Part shown: one piece after another, positions 27,512 through 35,738 of the stretch
Layout: each line of letters begins with the position of its first letter
How positions within the stretch are numbered: position 1 is the stretch's first letter
Assembly: GCA_025356475.1 (NCBI GenBank)
Contig: JANXSX010000048.1
Span: 1 to 64,000 of the forward strand
Reading direction: 5' to 3'
Length of the DNA: 64,000 nucleotides
Source: Isosphaeraceae bacterium
GTDB taxonomy: Bacteria; Planctomycetota; Planctomycetia; Isosphaerales; Isosphaeraceae
The notes under the pieces: model-generated
Seen by the model: the letters and a program-made list of their open reading frames with translations, nothing else
What the model was told of the DNA's origin: nothing
The model's database searches: none
Program-made: the position numbers and the translations under genes

Positions 27512-28960
27512 TCAGACCGACGCCAGGGCAGGCTCGGCCCCAGCGATCTCTTGGATCACATGTCCCTGCAAGTCCGCAGGGATATCAATCCCGAAAAGAC
27601 TCAGCACGGTCGGGGTAACATCCATCAGTTGGAGCCCTTCGATCGGTCCGGCATGCGAGATGCCCGGCCCGGCGGCGACCAGGAGGCCTTGCTCCGCGTG
27701 GTTCGCATCATCGGGACCAGTGTCGTTCTCGAACGTATGGATTTCCCCGGTCCCGATCGTCCCGACGGATCGCCACCGGAGATTGCCGAAGTAGACGAAC
27801 AGGTCGGGAGGAGCTGCGCCCCGAACTTCGCCCGCGTAAAGTTGCTCGGGCCGTAAGACCCTGGTGTTGATGGGCTTGCCATGATGATCGCCGAGTGCTT
27901 CGAGCTCCGAGATCAGCTTGTCGCGGACGGCTTCGTACTCGCTGGCAGGGACCAACCCCTGGGACTCACGACCTTCGACATTGATGAAAAGCCGACCGTA
28001 GTAGCCACCTGAACCCCATGCTGTGGTTTTGGCCCAGTCGATTTTTAACGTTTCCAGGCGTGAGGGAGTCTTAGGATACTCATGCAAGACCAGGTAGCCT
28101 TGTTGAATCAGCCATTCGTTGAGCGCGATTCCCCCGTCCATGCATTGGGCACCGTGGTCGGAGACGATCAGAATGGTGGCATCAGCCGGAATCACTTCCA
28201 GAAGATCACCAATTCGTTCGTCAACCTCGGCGTAGTAGTCCTCGATCACCGTCTCGTAGGGATTTCCCGGCTCGTAGCGATGGTGCTCGGGATCCATGTA
28301 TTGCCAGAACGCGTGGTGGACGCGGTCCGTTCCCATCTCGACCATCATGAAGAAGTCCCACGGCTTCGTGGTCATCAAGTGTTTGGCCAGTGCGAACCGC
28401 TTACGCGTCATCCGAACCAACGCGTCGCGAATCGCCCCCTTGTCGGGGGTACGGAAGTCACTGACATCGAACTCGTAGGGATGAACGTCCGGGAGTTGAG
28501 CGATCTCGGCCTTGAGCTCGGGTGGATATGTATAGTTCGACTCAATCGACGGCGTGAGGAAATCGGTAATCATCCAGCCGTTCACCGGTCGCGGCGGATA
28601 GGTCTGTGGGACCCCGAGTAAGACGACTCTCTTACCGGCTCGACCGAGGTAGTCCCAGAGTAGAGGCTCTTTGACTGCGAGTGAGGTCGCTGTCGTCATC
28701 TTCTCGTAGGAATGGTCCGCCCTGTTTCGAAAGCCGTAATATCCGAGTGTACCTGGATCCTTGCTCGACATCATCGACATCCAGGCGGGGACGGTGATGG
28801 GTGGGTCGCAACTCTTGAGCTTGCCCCAAACGCCTCGTTCTTTGAGTTTTGTGAAGTTGGGCATGCGCGCGGCGTAGCGATCGAACGCCAGGCTCGGCTC
28901 ACAGCAGTCGAGCCCGATGATTACGACCTTCGCGGTCGCCCGGTCCTGATCCTTGGACAT
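27512..28960 (-). CDS. Type I phosphodiesterase / alkaline-phosphatase-superfamily protein
   Basis: A 482-residue metalloenzyme. The start at 28960 is chosen because GAGGAG lies 6 bases before it. D18 in VVIIGLDCCEP and T56 in PPITVPAW are placed as the metal ligand and nucleophile of nucleotide pyrophosphatase/phosphodiesterase enzymes. Further ligands are likely in MVEMGTDRVHHAFW and ILIVSDHGAQ, and in GLLVAAGPGISH. No signal peptide is seen, so it appears cytoplasmic. A substrate in polysaccharide or lipid-carrier metabolism is inferred from its position. Confidence 0.83.
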   Translation of the reverse strand: MSKDQDRATAKVVIIGLDCCEPSLAFDRYAARMPNFTKLKERGVWGKLKSCDPPITVPAWMSMMSSKDPGTLGYYGFRNRADHSYEKMTTATSLAVKEPLLWDYLGRAGKRVVLLGVPQTYPPRPVNGWMITDFLTPSIESNYTYPPELKAEIAQLPDVHPYEFDVSDFRTPDKGAIRDALVRMTRKRFALAKHLMTTKPWDFFMMVEMGTDRVHHAFWQYMDPEHHRYEPGNPYETVIEDYYAEVDERIGDLLEVIPADATILIVSDHGAQCMDGGIALNEWLIQQGYLVLHEYPKTPSRLETLKIDWAKTTAWGSGGYYGRLFINVEGRESQGLVPASEYEAVRDKLISELEALGDHHGKPINTRVLRPEQLYAGEVRGAAPPDLFVYFGNLRWRSVGTIGTGEIHTFENDTGPDDANHAEQGLLVAAGPGISHAGPIEGLQLMDVTPTVLSLFGIDIPADLQGHVIQEIAGAEPALASV

Positions 28961-28997
28961 GTCCCACTCCTCAGGTTGCAACTCAATAATGGTTGAG

Positions 28998-29051
28998 GTC
29001 GTTCGAATCTCCGGAGGGCTAGTTCCTCCGGAGATCGGTCGATCGAACGAC
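28998..29051 (-). terminator. Long two-tier hairpin after gmd
   Basis: The inner stem is 11 bp (ATCTCCGGAGG 29007-29017 with CCTCCGGAGAT 29025-29035). An outer stem pairs GTCGTTCGA (28998-29006) with TCGAACGAC (29043-29051) across a 7-base bulge. It begins 2 bases after the gmd stop codon. There is no good T tract, so it may act as an RNA stabiliser or processing element instead of a simple terminator. Confidence 0.55.
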
Positions 29052-29052
29052 G

Positions 29053-30066
29053 TCAGGCAGTTTGATATCCGAGGGCGTACTTCTCGCGCCGGGCGAGTTC
29101 CAGGTCGTGCTCGACCATCATCTTTACGAGTGTTGGGAAGTCGATTTCAGGCTCCCAGGCGAGTTCCTCGCGTGCCTTGGACGCGTCACCTAGGAGAACA
29201 TCAACCTCTGCGGGACGCATGTAGCGTGGGTCGAACTCGACGAAGTCGTTGTAGTCGAGGTCGAGCATCCCGAAGGTCATTTCAAGGAACTCACGAACCG
29301 AGTGGGTCTCGCCTGTTGCGACGACATAATCGTCGGGCTTGTCCTGCTGCATCATCAACCACATCGCTCGAACGTAATCGCCTGCAAAACCCCAGTCACG
29401 CTTGGCGTCGAGGTTCCCCATCACAAGTTTGCGTTGGAGACCCTCCTTAATTCGGGTCGCCCCGAGCGTGATTTTGCGGGTCACAAAAGACTCGCCACGT
29501 CGAGGACTCTCATGGTTGAAGAGGACCCCGGAGCATGCGAACAAGTTATAAGACTCGCGATAGTTGATCGTTTGCCAGTGGCCGTAAAGCTTGGCGCAGG
29601 CGTAGGGACTGCGAGGATGGAACGGCGTTCCAGGCCCTTGTGGGGGCGGGGCCGAGCCGTACATCTCAGAGCTTGACGCTTGATAAAACTTGACCGGCTT
29701 CGAGCGGTTCAGGACGCGAACGGCTTCAAGCAGTCTGAGAGTCCCGAGCCCGACGACATCGGCGGTGTAAAGCGGCTGATCGAACGAGACGCGGACGTGA
29801 CTCTGTGCCCCAAGGTTATAGACCTCGTCCGGGCGGATCGATTCCATCAAAGCCGACATATTGGCGGCGTCGGCAAGATCGGCGTAGTGGAGGTGGAAGC
29901 GTCCTGCGTTGCCATCCGTATGGAATAAGTGATCGATCCTCTGCCTGTTCAGGGAACTCGACCGACGCACAAGTCCGTGGACTTCGTAATCGGGACGAGC
30001 GAGCAGGAACTCGGCGAGGTAGGAGCCATCCTGGCCGGTGATGCCCGTGAGCAGCGCTTTCTTCAT
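29053..30066 (-). CDS. gmd: GDP-mannose 4,6-dehydratase
   Basis: A 337-residue short-chain dehydratase of the extended type. It has the NADP-binding motif [15 protein letters not shown] at the N-terminus, [11 protein letters not shown] near 35, and the YxxxK active site at Y155/K159 ([11 protein letters not shown]), preceded by SSSEMYG. It converts GDP-mannose to GDP-4-keto-6-deoxymannose, the precursor of GDP-fucose, GDP-rhamnose and related sugars. The start at 30066 matches the family N-terminus and has AGGA upstream; a longer frame from 30237 adds unrelated residues. No GDP-fucose synthase or RMD gene is in the window, so the final deoxysugar is unknown. Confidence 0.95.
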   Translation of the reverse strand: MKKALLTGITGQDGSYLAEFLLARPDYEVHGLVRRSSSLNRQRIDHLFHTDGNAGRFHLHYADLADAANMSALMESIRPDEVYNLGAQSHVRVSFDQPLYTADVVGLGTLRLLEAVRVLNRSKPVKFYQASSSEMYGSAPPPQGPGTPFHPRSPYACAKLYGHWQTINYRESYNLFACSGVLFNHESPRRGESFVTRKITLGATRIKEGLQRKLVMGNLDAKRDWGFAGDYVRAMWLMMQQDKPDDYVVATGETHSVREFLEMTFGMLDLDYNDFVEFDPRYMRPAEVDVLLGDASKAREELAWEPEIDFPTLVKMMVEHDLELARREKYALGYQTA

Positions 30067-30130
30067 GGTGTAATCCTGAGTAATGACGGTCACTAACACC
30101 CCATCCTTGGGGACCCCAGACCACCGATGG

Positions 30131-30808
30131 TCAGGGGATGAAATACTCGGCTCGAGTCGAAGGCAAGACCTGGTCCAAGGCGTCAAGAAGCAGAGGAGCG
30201 AACGAGCGAAGCGACTCGCTTTCAGGGTCGGTCTCACCCGGTGAGAAGATCTCCACCGTCATTCCCGAGCCCCGCGTTGTCCGTCCGTGACTGCTCCGAC
30301 TGGTGATCGGCAAGCCTCGAACGAACTGTTCCAAAGAGCCTTCACCGAAAATGTAGTACCAAAATCCGATACTCTGGGAAACCTCACCTTGCGCATACAC
30401 TAAACGAGTCAAGTGTAAAGGAGCCCTGGAAGGCTGCGGGACCTCAAAGACTTTGGACTGCGATTCAGTCTTGATCCAACCTCCCGAGGGAAGGCAAATT
30501 TCGGGAGAATGTCTCAAGTTGAGGCCATTTTTCGAGTAGTTGATCCAGAGCATCAGCTTCCAGCCGGGGTGAGCCTGATTCTCATAGCTGCGGTTCAGCC
30601 AATCGTCGGCCTGAGACTCGCTGAGAATATGAGGATCGACCGGAACATCCTCACCAACCCAGTCTCCCAGCGAGAGGGGGACTGTTGCAAGTCGAGTTTG
30701 GAGTTCAGGGCGCTCGGTTGGTGAGGTCCTTTCAAGGACCTCCTGACCTGCGACTCCTGTTGCGAGAACTCCGAGGCATAAGACGAGACGGTGGGTTGCC
30801 TTGATCAT
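30131..30808 (-). CDS. Exosortase-associated EpsI family protein
   Basis: A 225-residue protein with an N-terminal signal-anchor ([16 protein letters not shown]). [12 protein letters not shown] and [17 protein letters not shown] match the EpsI (DUF3485) family, in which the H-P-x-C-L-P-x-x-G-W motif is characteristic. EpsI proteins occur beside or fused to exosortases in polysaccharide loci. It overlaps the exosortase gene by 4 bases, and gmd starts 64 bases downstream. Confidence 0.9.
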   Translation of the reverse strand: MIKATHRLVLCLGVLATGVAGQEVLERTSPTERPELQTRLATVPLSLGDWVGEDVPVDPHILSESQADDWLNRSYENQAHPGWKLMLWINYSKNGLNLRHSPEICLPSGGWIKTESQSKVFEVPQPSRAPLHLTRLVYAQGEVSQSIGFWYYIFGEGSLEQFVRGLPITSRSSHGRTTRGSGMTVEIFSPGETDPESESLRSFAPLLLDALDQVLPSTRAEYFIP

Positions 30809-31755
30809 GATCCGCTCCCCGCTGAGAGCGGACTTGGTTCAGTCAGCGAGGCGATTTGGTCGAGTGTTGCGCTCAGAGCATAGAGCATCGCCAGCCCCAA
30901 TCCCATCATGAACAACCCTTCGACCGTGTGGTAGGTCCCTTCGGCAAGCTTAGGATCAAGGTAGTACATGATGCACCCCGTCGATGTCACCCGAATCACG
31001 TTGGCCGCCATCGCGATCGGGATCGAAGAGAGAACGAGAATCGAACGATGCCAGACTGGACGTTGGCTCATATAGACGACCGCCGTTGTCAAAGCCAGGA
31101 AGCCAGTGAGCTGACGCATTCCGCTACAAGCTTCAGCCACGAACATCTGGATGTCACCCGGGAGAGTGATCAGGTTGCCATTGCACAGGACCGGCACCCC
31201 AAGAGTTCCCAGTAATCGCGAGGCGAATCGACTGACGAGCAGTTGAAGCGGCGAGGCGACCATCGAATAGAGGGCCAGCGGCAGGGGGACCATGAAGATC
31301 AAGAAGCCGATTGCAAAGCTGAACCGATAGGTTGCCGAAACGCCGAGCAACAACGTACAAACGGCGGCAAGAGCAATAATGAAGCAAAGGTCGGCCACGA
31401 ACGGGACTGGGACGATCACGGTCGCCAAGTTCACGATTACCGCGAAAATCAGCATCGTGAGCCCAAGGGCCGTGGCAGGTCGATCGGCGATCGGGCCACG
31501 CCGGTAAGCCTCACGAGCAAAGTAGGCGCTGATCAGGGGAACCAAGAAGCCATGCGAATAGTTCTCGTCGGTGGTCCAGGCCCAGACAAAGTGAGTCAAG
31601 CTGGCGCGGAAGCTAATCCCGAGCAGAAGTAGGCAGCAAATGCCCCCCAGCCGAGGAATCGCGATAGTCGGTGCGATAGGGAGTGACGTCCCTAGCGCGG
31701 AATCACCTCTGGGCGGGATCCGCCTCGAAGTCGGTGCAAGGGGTGCGGTTGACAT
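30805..31755 (-). CDS. Exosortase (transmembrane sorting peptidase)
   Basis: A 316-residue protein with about eight transmembrane helices. The expected catalytic residues are in place: C210 in VAEACSGMRQL, R255 in MAANVIRVT and H276 in TYHTVEG. Exosortases cleave C-terminal PEP-CTERM-type signals of exported proteins. Adjacent EpsI and polysaccharide genes fit the family's usual context. No PEP-CTERM-like C-terminus is seen in any protein of this window, so substrates must lie elsewhere. Confidence 0.93.
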   Translation of the reverse strand: MSTAPLAPTSRRIPPRGDSALGTSLPIAPTIAIPRLGGICCLLLLGISFRASLTHFVWAWTTDENYSHGFLVPLISAYFAREAYRRGPIADRPATALGLTMLIFAVIVNLATVIVPVPFVADLCFIIALAAVCTLLLGVSATYRFSFAIGFLIFMVPLPLALYSMVASPLQLLVSRFASRLLGTLGVPVLCNGNLITLPGDIQMFVAEACSGMRQLTGFLALTTAVVYMSQRPVWHRSILVLSSIPIAMAANVIRVTSTGCIMYYLDPKLAEGTYHTVEGLFMMGLGLAMLYALSATLDQIASLTEPSPLSAGSGS

Positions 31756-31814
31756 GCTGCGGGTCCTTCCGAACTCGGGGAGACGTGGATTCCTTCAGAC
31801 TCCCAGGGGGTCCG

Positions 31815-34067
31815 TTAATGCGATTCCCTTGGCGTCGTGTAAGCGGTTTGTCGCTCAACCACAGGACGCCCATCAAGCTCTTGGAAATCGACAGCACGAC
31901 GCGTAATCTCGTCGTGTGGGTTATTGGATTTCGCCGCTTCGAGTGCGTCGCGGCGACTCTTGCGGTCTTCGAGGCGGCGATCAATCTCGGCGATATTCAT
32001 CCACCAAGATCTCTTGATCGCCGCGTCGGTCATTAGTTCAATGGCCGCTCGATATGACGATCTGGCCTCGGTATAGTTGCGTTGGAGGGCTAACGCCTCC
32101 GCGTGAACTGCGTCATCCATGGATGAAGCGGGTACGGCCTCACGGCTCGGCTCCAGTGCATCGGTAAGCGCCTTAGACTCTTCGAGATCTTTTCGATCAC
32201 CTAGCACTCGAGCTAGGGCGAGTTTGGCGACGGCGACATCCGGCACAGCCGTCACCCACTGCTCGATCGTCCAACCGGGCCGGTCTGCCATGTCGCGAAT
32301 GACCGGCGTGATCAGACTCTCATACGGGAGCTGGTAGCGCCGGACTTGGTCGTCGTCGAGAAAATTGGGGGGCGGAAGTCGGTCGAGTGAACAACGTGTG
32401 GCCAGGTCGAGCGCGGCTCGATAAGCAGCAAGCGACGCCTCGATTTTACCGGCCTCCGCAAGTCGTCGACCGGTCCAGGCTAGGCTAATCACATCCCGAC
32501 TCAAGCCTGTTGAGGTCTGCAACGACGATTGCTCACCATTGTCTGCGGCGAGCTTCGCTTCGGTGAAACGACTTGCCGCATGGACTGGGGTAATCGATCG
32601 AGCGGCTTGGAGCCAAGGCCGTGCTTGGGTTGGATCCTCGGTAGCCCGTTCAATTGCCACCGCCCGGATGTGGGTGTTGGCCGCACTGGTTCGCCACCAG
32701 ACACTCGCAGACAACTCCAGGGCGGCGGTATCGAGCGCCGACTTGGGCACGTTTGCGAGCAACTGATCGTAGGTTTTGCCAGCAGAGAGATCGTCGATTG
32801 CCCACTGCAACGTCAGGAAGAGGCCAAGTGTCGTAATTCCGACTGTGGCCAGGATCACAAATGGGGCCACCATCCATCGGGGCAACTTCCACTGGGAGGG
32901 TTCCACCTCGACCGTGAGTTCCACCTCCGACTTGATCGACCGAGCCTTAGGAGACGTGATGGACGAGGCTTCCCTCGGGAGGATCGAACGGCTGCTCGGC
33001 CATTCCCCTTGCGAGCGAGGTCGGGGTGCCCCCGTGGGCCTTTCCAATTGATGCGGGTCGCTTCGACGAGCCTCGGCTGTCGTTCGATAGTTCCAGACGG
33101 GTTCACTTACCCCGGTCGGCGGCCCTTTGACAAAGTCAGGGAGCGGCGGATCCGGCATGGATCGGGCTTGAACCGGGATCTGGACTTCGATCAAGTCCCT
33201 CGCAAGGACTTGCGGAGACTCGATCGTCGCAATTGTCGGTTCCAACTCCGTCACAGGCAAGAGTATGTCATCTTCTATCTCGACGAGCGACTGCGGCGCG
33301 TCCAGGGAGATCGGTTCCGACGTCTCTGCAACCTCAACGACGGGAATGGCCGGAGCCTGCTCAGGGAGTGTCTCGACCACTTCAACATCAATGAGAGTCG
33401 TGACGATCTCAGCGAGTTCTGAGTCGAAGGAGTCACGATCGAGAGTCCGGAAGAATTCGTCAGGAACGAATGCAAAGGCCGCACCGAGAGTTCGACCAGT
33501 CGCCGGCAACTGAGCAGACTTATTAGGAGCGGGCGAGGGCCTTGATGACACCCGAGCAATCGCAGTGGGGACTGCCGATAGGTTCGATGTTGTGGGAGCC
33601 TTCGGCGTGCTCGCCTCGGCTTTTACCCGCTCACCGACTGCACGCCAGCGAGCCTCCCAACGCCGTTCTTCCAGGCGGGCCTTGGCCCAGCGAGAGCGGG
33701 GGTCGTCGCGTTCCGGCTCGGCGGGGGCAGGAGTCCGGGCATCCCACTCGCCACTTTGCGTCACGACTGGCAATAAGGTCAGTCGGAACGACCCGACCGA
33801 GAATTCCGCCCCCGAATCGAGGGGACGCTGGCTCGATAGGATCGAACCTTCGAGCCAGACGTAGTTCTTGGGGCCGACCGGGTGCAAGTGCCAGTGAGGC
33901 CCTCGGCGTCGGAGCAGGCATTGGACCGGTGCCAGTTCCGGTGATGCGAGTCGCACCTCGCACTGGGGCCCCCGACCGATTCGCACGGAGAGGCCATGGA
34001 GTTCAACAACTCGGGTTGGTTCCGAGTCGGTCGATCCGCGAATCTGGAGAAGCGTCGTCTCAGGCAT
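31815..34067 (-). CDS. FHA-domain transmembrane protein with TPR-like C-terminus
   Basis: A 750-residue protein. A forkhead-associated domain occupies about residues 8-100, with the phospho-binding signature SVRIGRGPQCEVRL (G31-R32). A long, acidic and proline-containing linker (105-395) is probably disordered. One transmembrane helix covers 400-423 (VAPFVILATVGITTLGLFLTL). The external ~320 residues are helical with TPR-like repeats. The start at 34067 is preferred because the FHA domain follows directly; GGAGGAGG lies 11 bases upstream. It sits between the O-antigen ligase and exosortase genes. A link from phosphothreonine signalling to polysaccharide export is inferred. Confidence 0.82.
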   Translation of the reverse strand: MPETTLLQIRGSTDSEPTRVVELHGLSVRIGRGPQCEVRLASPELAPVQCLLRRRGPHWHLHPVGPKNYVWLEGSILSSQRPLDSGAEFSVGSFRLTLLPVVTQSGEWDARTPAPAEPERDDPRSRWAKARLEERRWEARWRAVGERVKAEASTPKAPTTSNLSAVPTAIARVSSRPSPAPNKSAQLPATGRTLGAAFAFVPDEFFRTLDRDSFDSELAEIVTTLIDVEVVETLPEQAPAIPVVEVAETSEPISLDAPQSLVEIEDDILLPVTELEPTIATIESPQVLARDLIEVQIPVQARSMPDPPLPDFVKGPPTGVSEPVWNYRTTAEARRSDPHQLERPTGAPRPRSQGEWPSSRSILPREASSITSPKARSIKSEVELTVEVEPSQWKLPRWMVAPFVILATVGITTLGLFLTLQWAIDDLSAGKTYDQLLANVPKSALDTAALELSASVWWRTSAANTHIRAVAIERATEDPTQARPWLQAARSITPVHAASRFTEAKLAADNGEQSSLQTSTGLSRDVISLAWTGRRLAEAGKIEASLAAYRAALDLATRCSLDRLPPPNFLDDDQVRRYQLPYESLITPVIRDMADRPGWTIEQWVTAVPDVAVAKLALARVLGDRKDLEESKALTDALEPSREAVPASSMDDAVHAEALALQRNYTEARSSYRAAIELMTDAAIKRSWWMNIAEIDRRLEDRKSRRDALEAAKSNNPHDEITRRAVDFQELDGRPVVERQTAYTTPRESH

Positions 34068-34121
34068 CGCAGGTGGGCCTCCTCCATGAGTCGCGCCACG
34101 TTCGCACATCAGGTGCAGAAA

Positions 34122-35684
34122 TCAAGAATGCTCAACGAACAGGTCGGTTCCACCGGCCAGCCACCGATTATACGTTCCGCCCAGAGCACTCGCGGATAAG
34201 GCAAGTGACGGCAGTTCCATTGTCCACTGCAATGTAGAAAGTACACCAAACCCGACCGCTGCGCCTAGCATGCCGAATGCGAGTGACCGATCCGCTCTGC
34301 CAACCCGTTGGATTGAGCCCGGAAGTCGCCACAATCCCCAGCAAATCGCAATCAGGAGTAGCCCCATCCCCGCGACACCGCTTTCCGCACACCACTGTAA
34401 GACGCTGCTCGACGAGGTCGACCACGACGCATCCTGACGCTTGTAGAACGGCTCGATCGCAGAGAAGCCGCCCAAGCCAACGCCTGTGAGCGGATAATCG
34501 CGGATGACCCGAGCGGTGACACCCCATGAGGCCTGAAGGTCCGAGAACGAACCCGATTCCGTCAGTGTCTTCATACCGGGCTCGATCCAGCTCGATCGAC
34601 CGATTGCTACCCCGAGGCAAAGTGAGGCGACTGCGAACGTCGTCAACACGAGACCCGACCAGCGCAGACCTCGCGTTCCCATAGCAGGTAAGCCCGCGAT
34701 CGCGAGACTCGCCGCGAAGGGAATTACGAGCCAGCGGCCTGCAAAGACTCCCGTGAGAATCCCTGCCACCAAGAGTAGGGCCAACAAGACCACGAACAGT
34801 CCCCCATGACCCCGCACACTTAGACGAGATGAGAGCGTCTCGCGACTTCCCCTCGGGGCCAAAATCTGGAGTGATAATGCCAGGGAGAGAGGCAATCCCA
34901 ACGCGGCAAGACCGAGGAATGCTCCAGATCCGCCGAGGGTTGTCCCAATCAAGAAGACTCGGTCTGGCCTGGGCAAAGCCCAACTCGACCCGATTTCCCC
35001 TGGTGATGCGATGGCCCGGAGCACACTCGCCCCGGGCGCATTTAGGAGATCGGCCTGGGTCGGGTCCCAGAGGTGACCGCCCCCCGGTTGGATGAAACCA
35101 TAAAGCCCATTCGCCCCGGTCGTCAGTTGAATCACCGCCAGCACAGAGTTGATCCCCAGCGCGGCGAGCAAGATCCCCCACACAAGGTAGAGTCTGCTCT
35201 GTCTGTCTGTGTAGTGGGAGACACCCCAGAAGACACCGATGCAGAGGGTTGCACCAAACGTCCATCTCAACGTTGCGGACCGATCGATAGAGGATGGCGA
35301 CCGAGTCGAAGCTCCTGCGATCGGCTCGCGCTGGGGGTCGTCAATTGAAGCGGGGGTCGGCAAGATCCCTGTCGAATAGACCTCCGCCGCTTTCGGGGAA
35401 ATCCGAGCGGCGATCGAGGCAGGCAGCGGCACAATCTGGACAATGGCAAGTAGGACCGCAAGCATCCCTAACCCTGTTAAAGGGCTTTTAAGGATTTGCC
35501 AGGTGCCCACAAGCATCATGCGACCGGATAAGCCGAGTACCCACAAGGCCGCGAGACTACCAATCAACGGCTTGGCCCAGGGAACCCGGCCCCCGAAGGC
35601 CAGGGTTGTGCCTAGAACCATCGCGATCAGGATGAGTGCGAGCAAGTTGTCGAGCAGCCCCAAGTATCGCTGACGACCGTTCAC
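34122..35684 (-). CDS. O-antigen ligase / polymerase-family membrane protein
   Basis: A 520-residue polytopic membrane protein with about twelve helices. The start is a GTG at 35684 with GAGGAG 6 bases before it, better than a TTG at 35738. The C-terminal part has a Wzy_C-like pattern: VTARVIRDYPLTGVGLGGFS, an external loop with DASWSTSSSSVLQWCAESGV, and further helices. Such proteins polymerise or ligate lipid-linked glycans. It follows the Wzz/BY-kinase gene by 54 bases and is a second polymerase candidate besides the one at 23689-25062. Confidence 0.83.
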   Translation of the reverse strand: MNGRQRYLGLLDNLLALILIAMVLGTTLAFGGRVPWAKPLIGSLAALWVLGLSGRMMLVGTWQILKSPLTGLGMLAVLLAIVQIVPLPASIAARISPKAAEVYSTGILPTPASIDDPQREPIAGASTRSPSSIDRSATLRWTFGATLCIGVFWGVSHYTDRQSRLYLVWGILLAALGINSVLAVIQLTTGANGLYGFIQPGGGHLWDPTQADLLNAPGASVLRAIASPGEIGSSWALPRPDRVFLIGTTLGGSGAFLGLAALGLPLSLALSLQILAPRGSRETLSSRLSVRGHGGLFVVLLALLLVAGILTGVFAGRWLVIPFAASLAIAGLPAMGTRGLRWSGLVLTTFAVASLCLGVAIGRSSWIEPGMKTLTESGSFSDLQASWGVTARVIRDYPLTGVGLGGFSAIEPFYKRQDASWSTSSSSVLQWCAESGVAGMGLLLIAICWGLWRLPGSIQRVGRADRSLAFGMLGAAVGFGVLSTLQWTMELPSLALSASALGGTYNRWLAGGTDLFVEHS

Positions 35685-35738
35685 GGATGTCTCCTCAATG
35701 TCACCTAGGTGAAGATGCGTCCCAGTGGTGAGGGGCAA

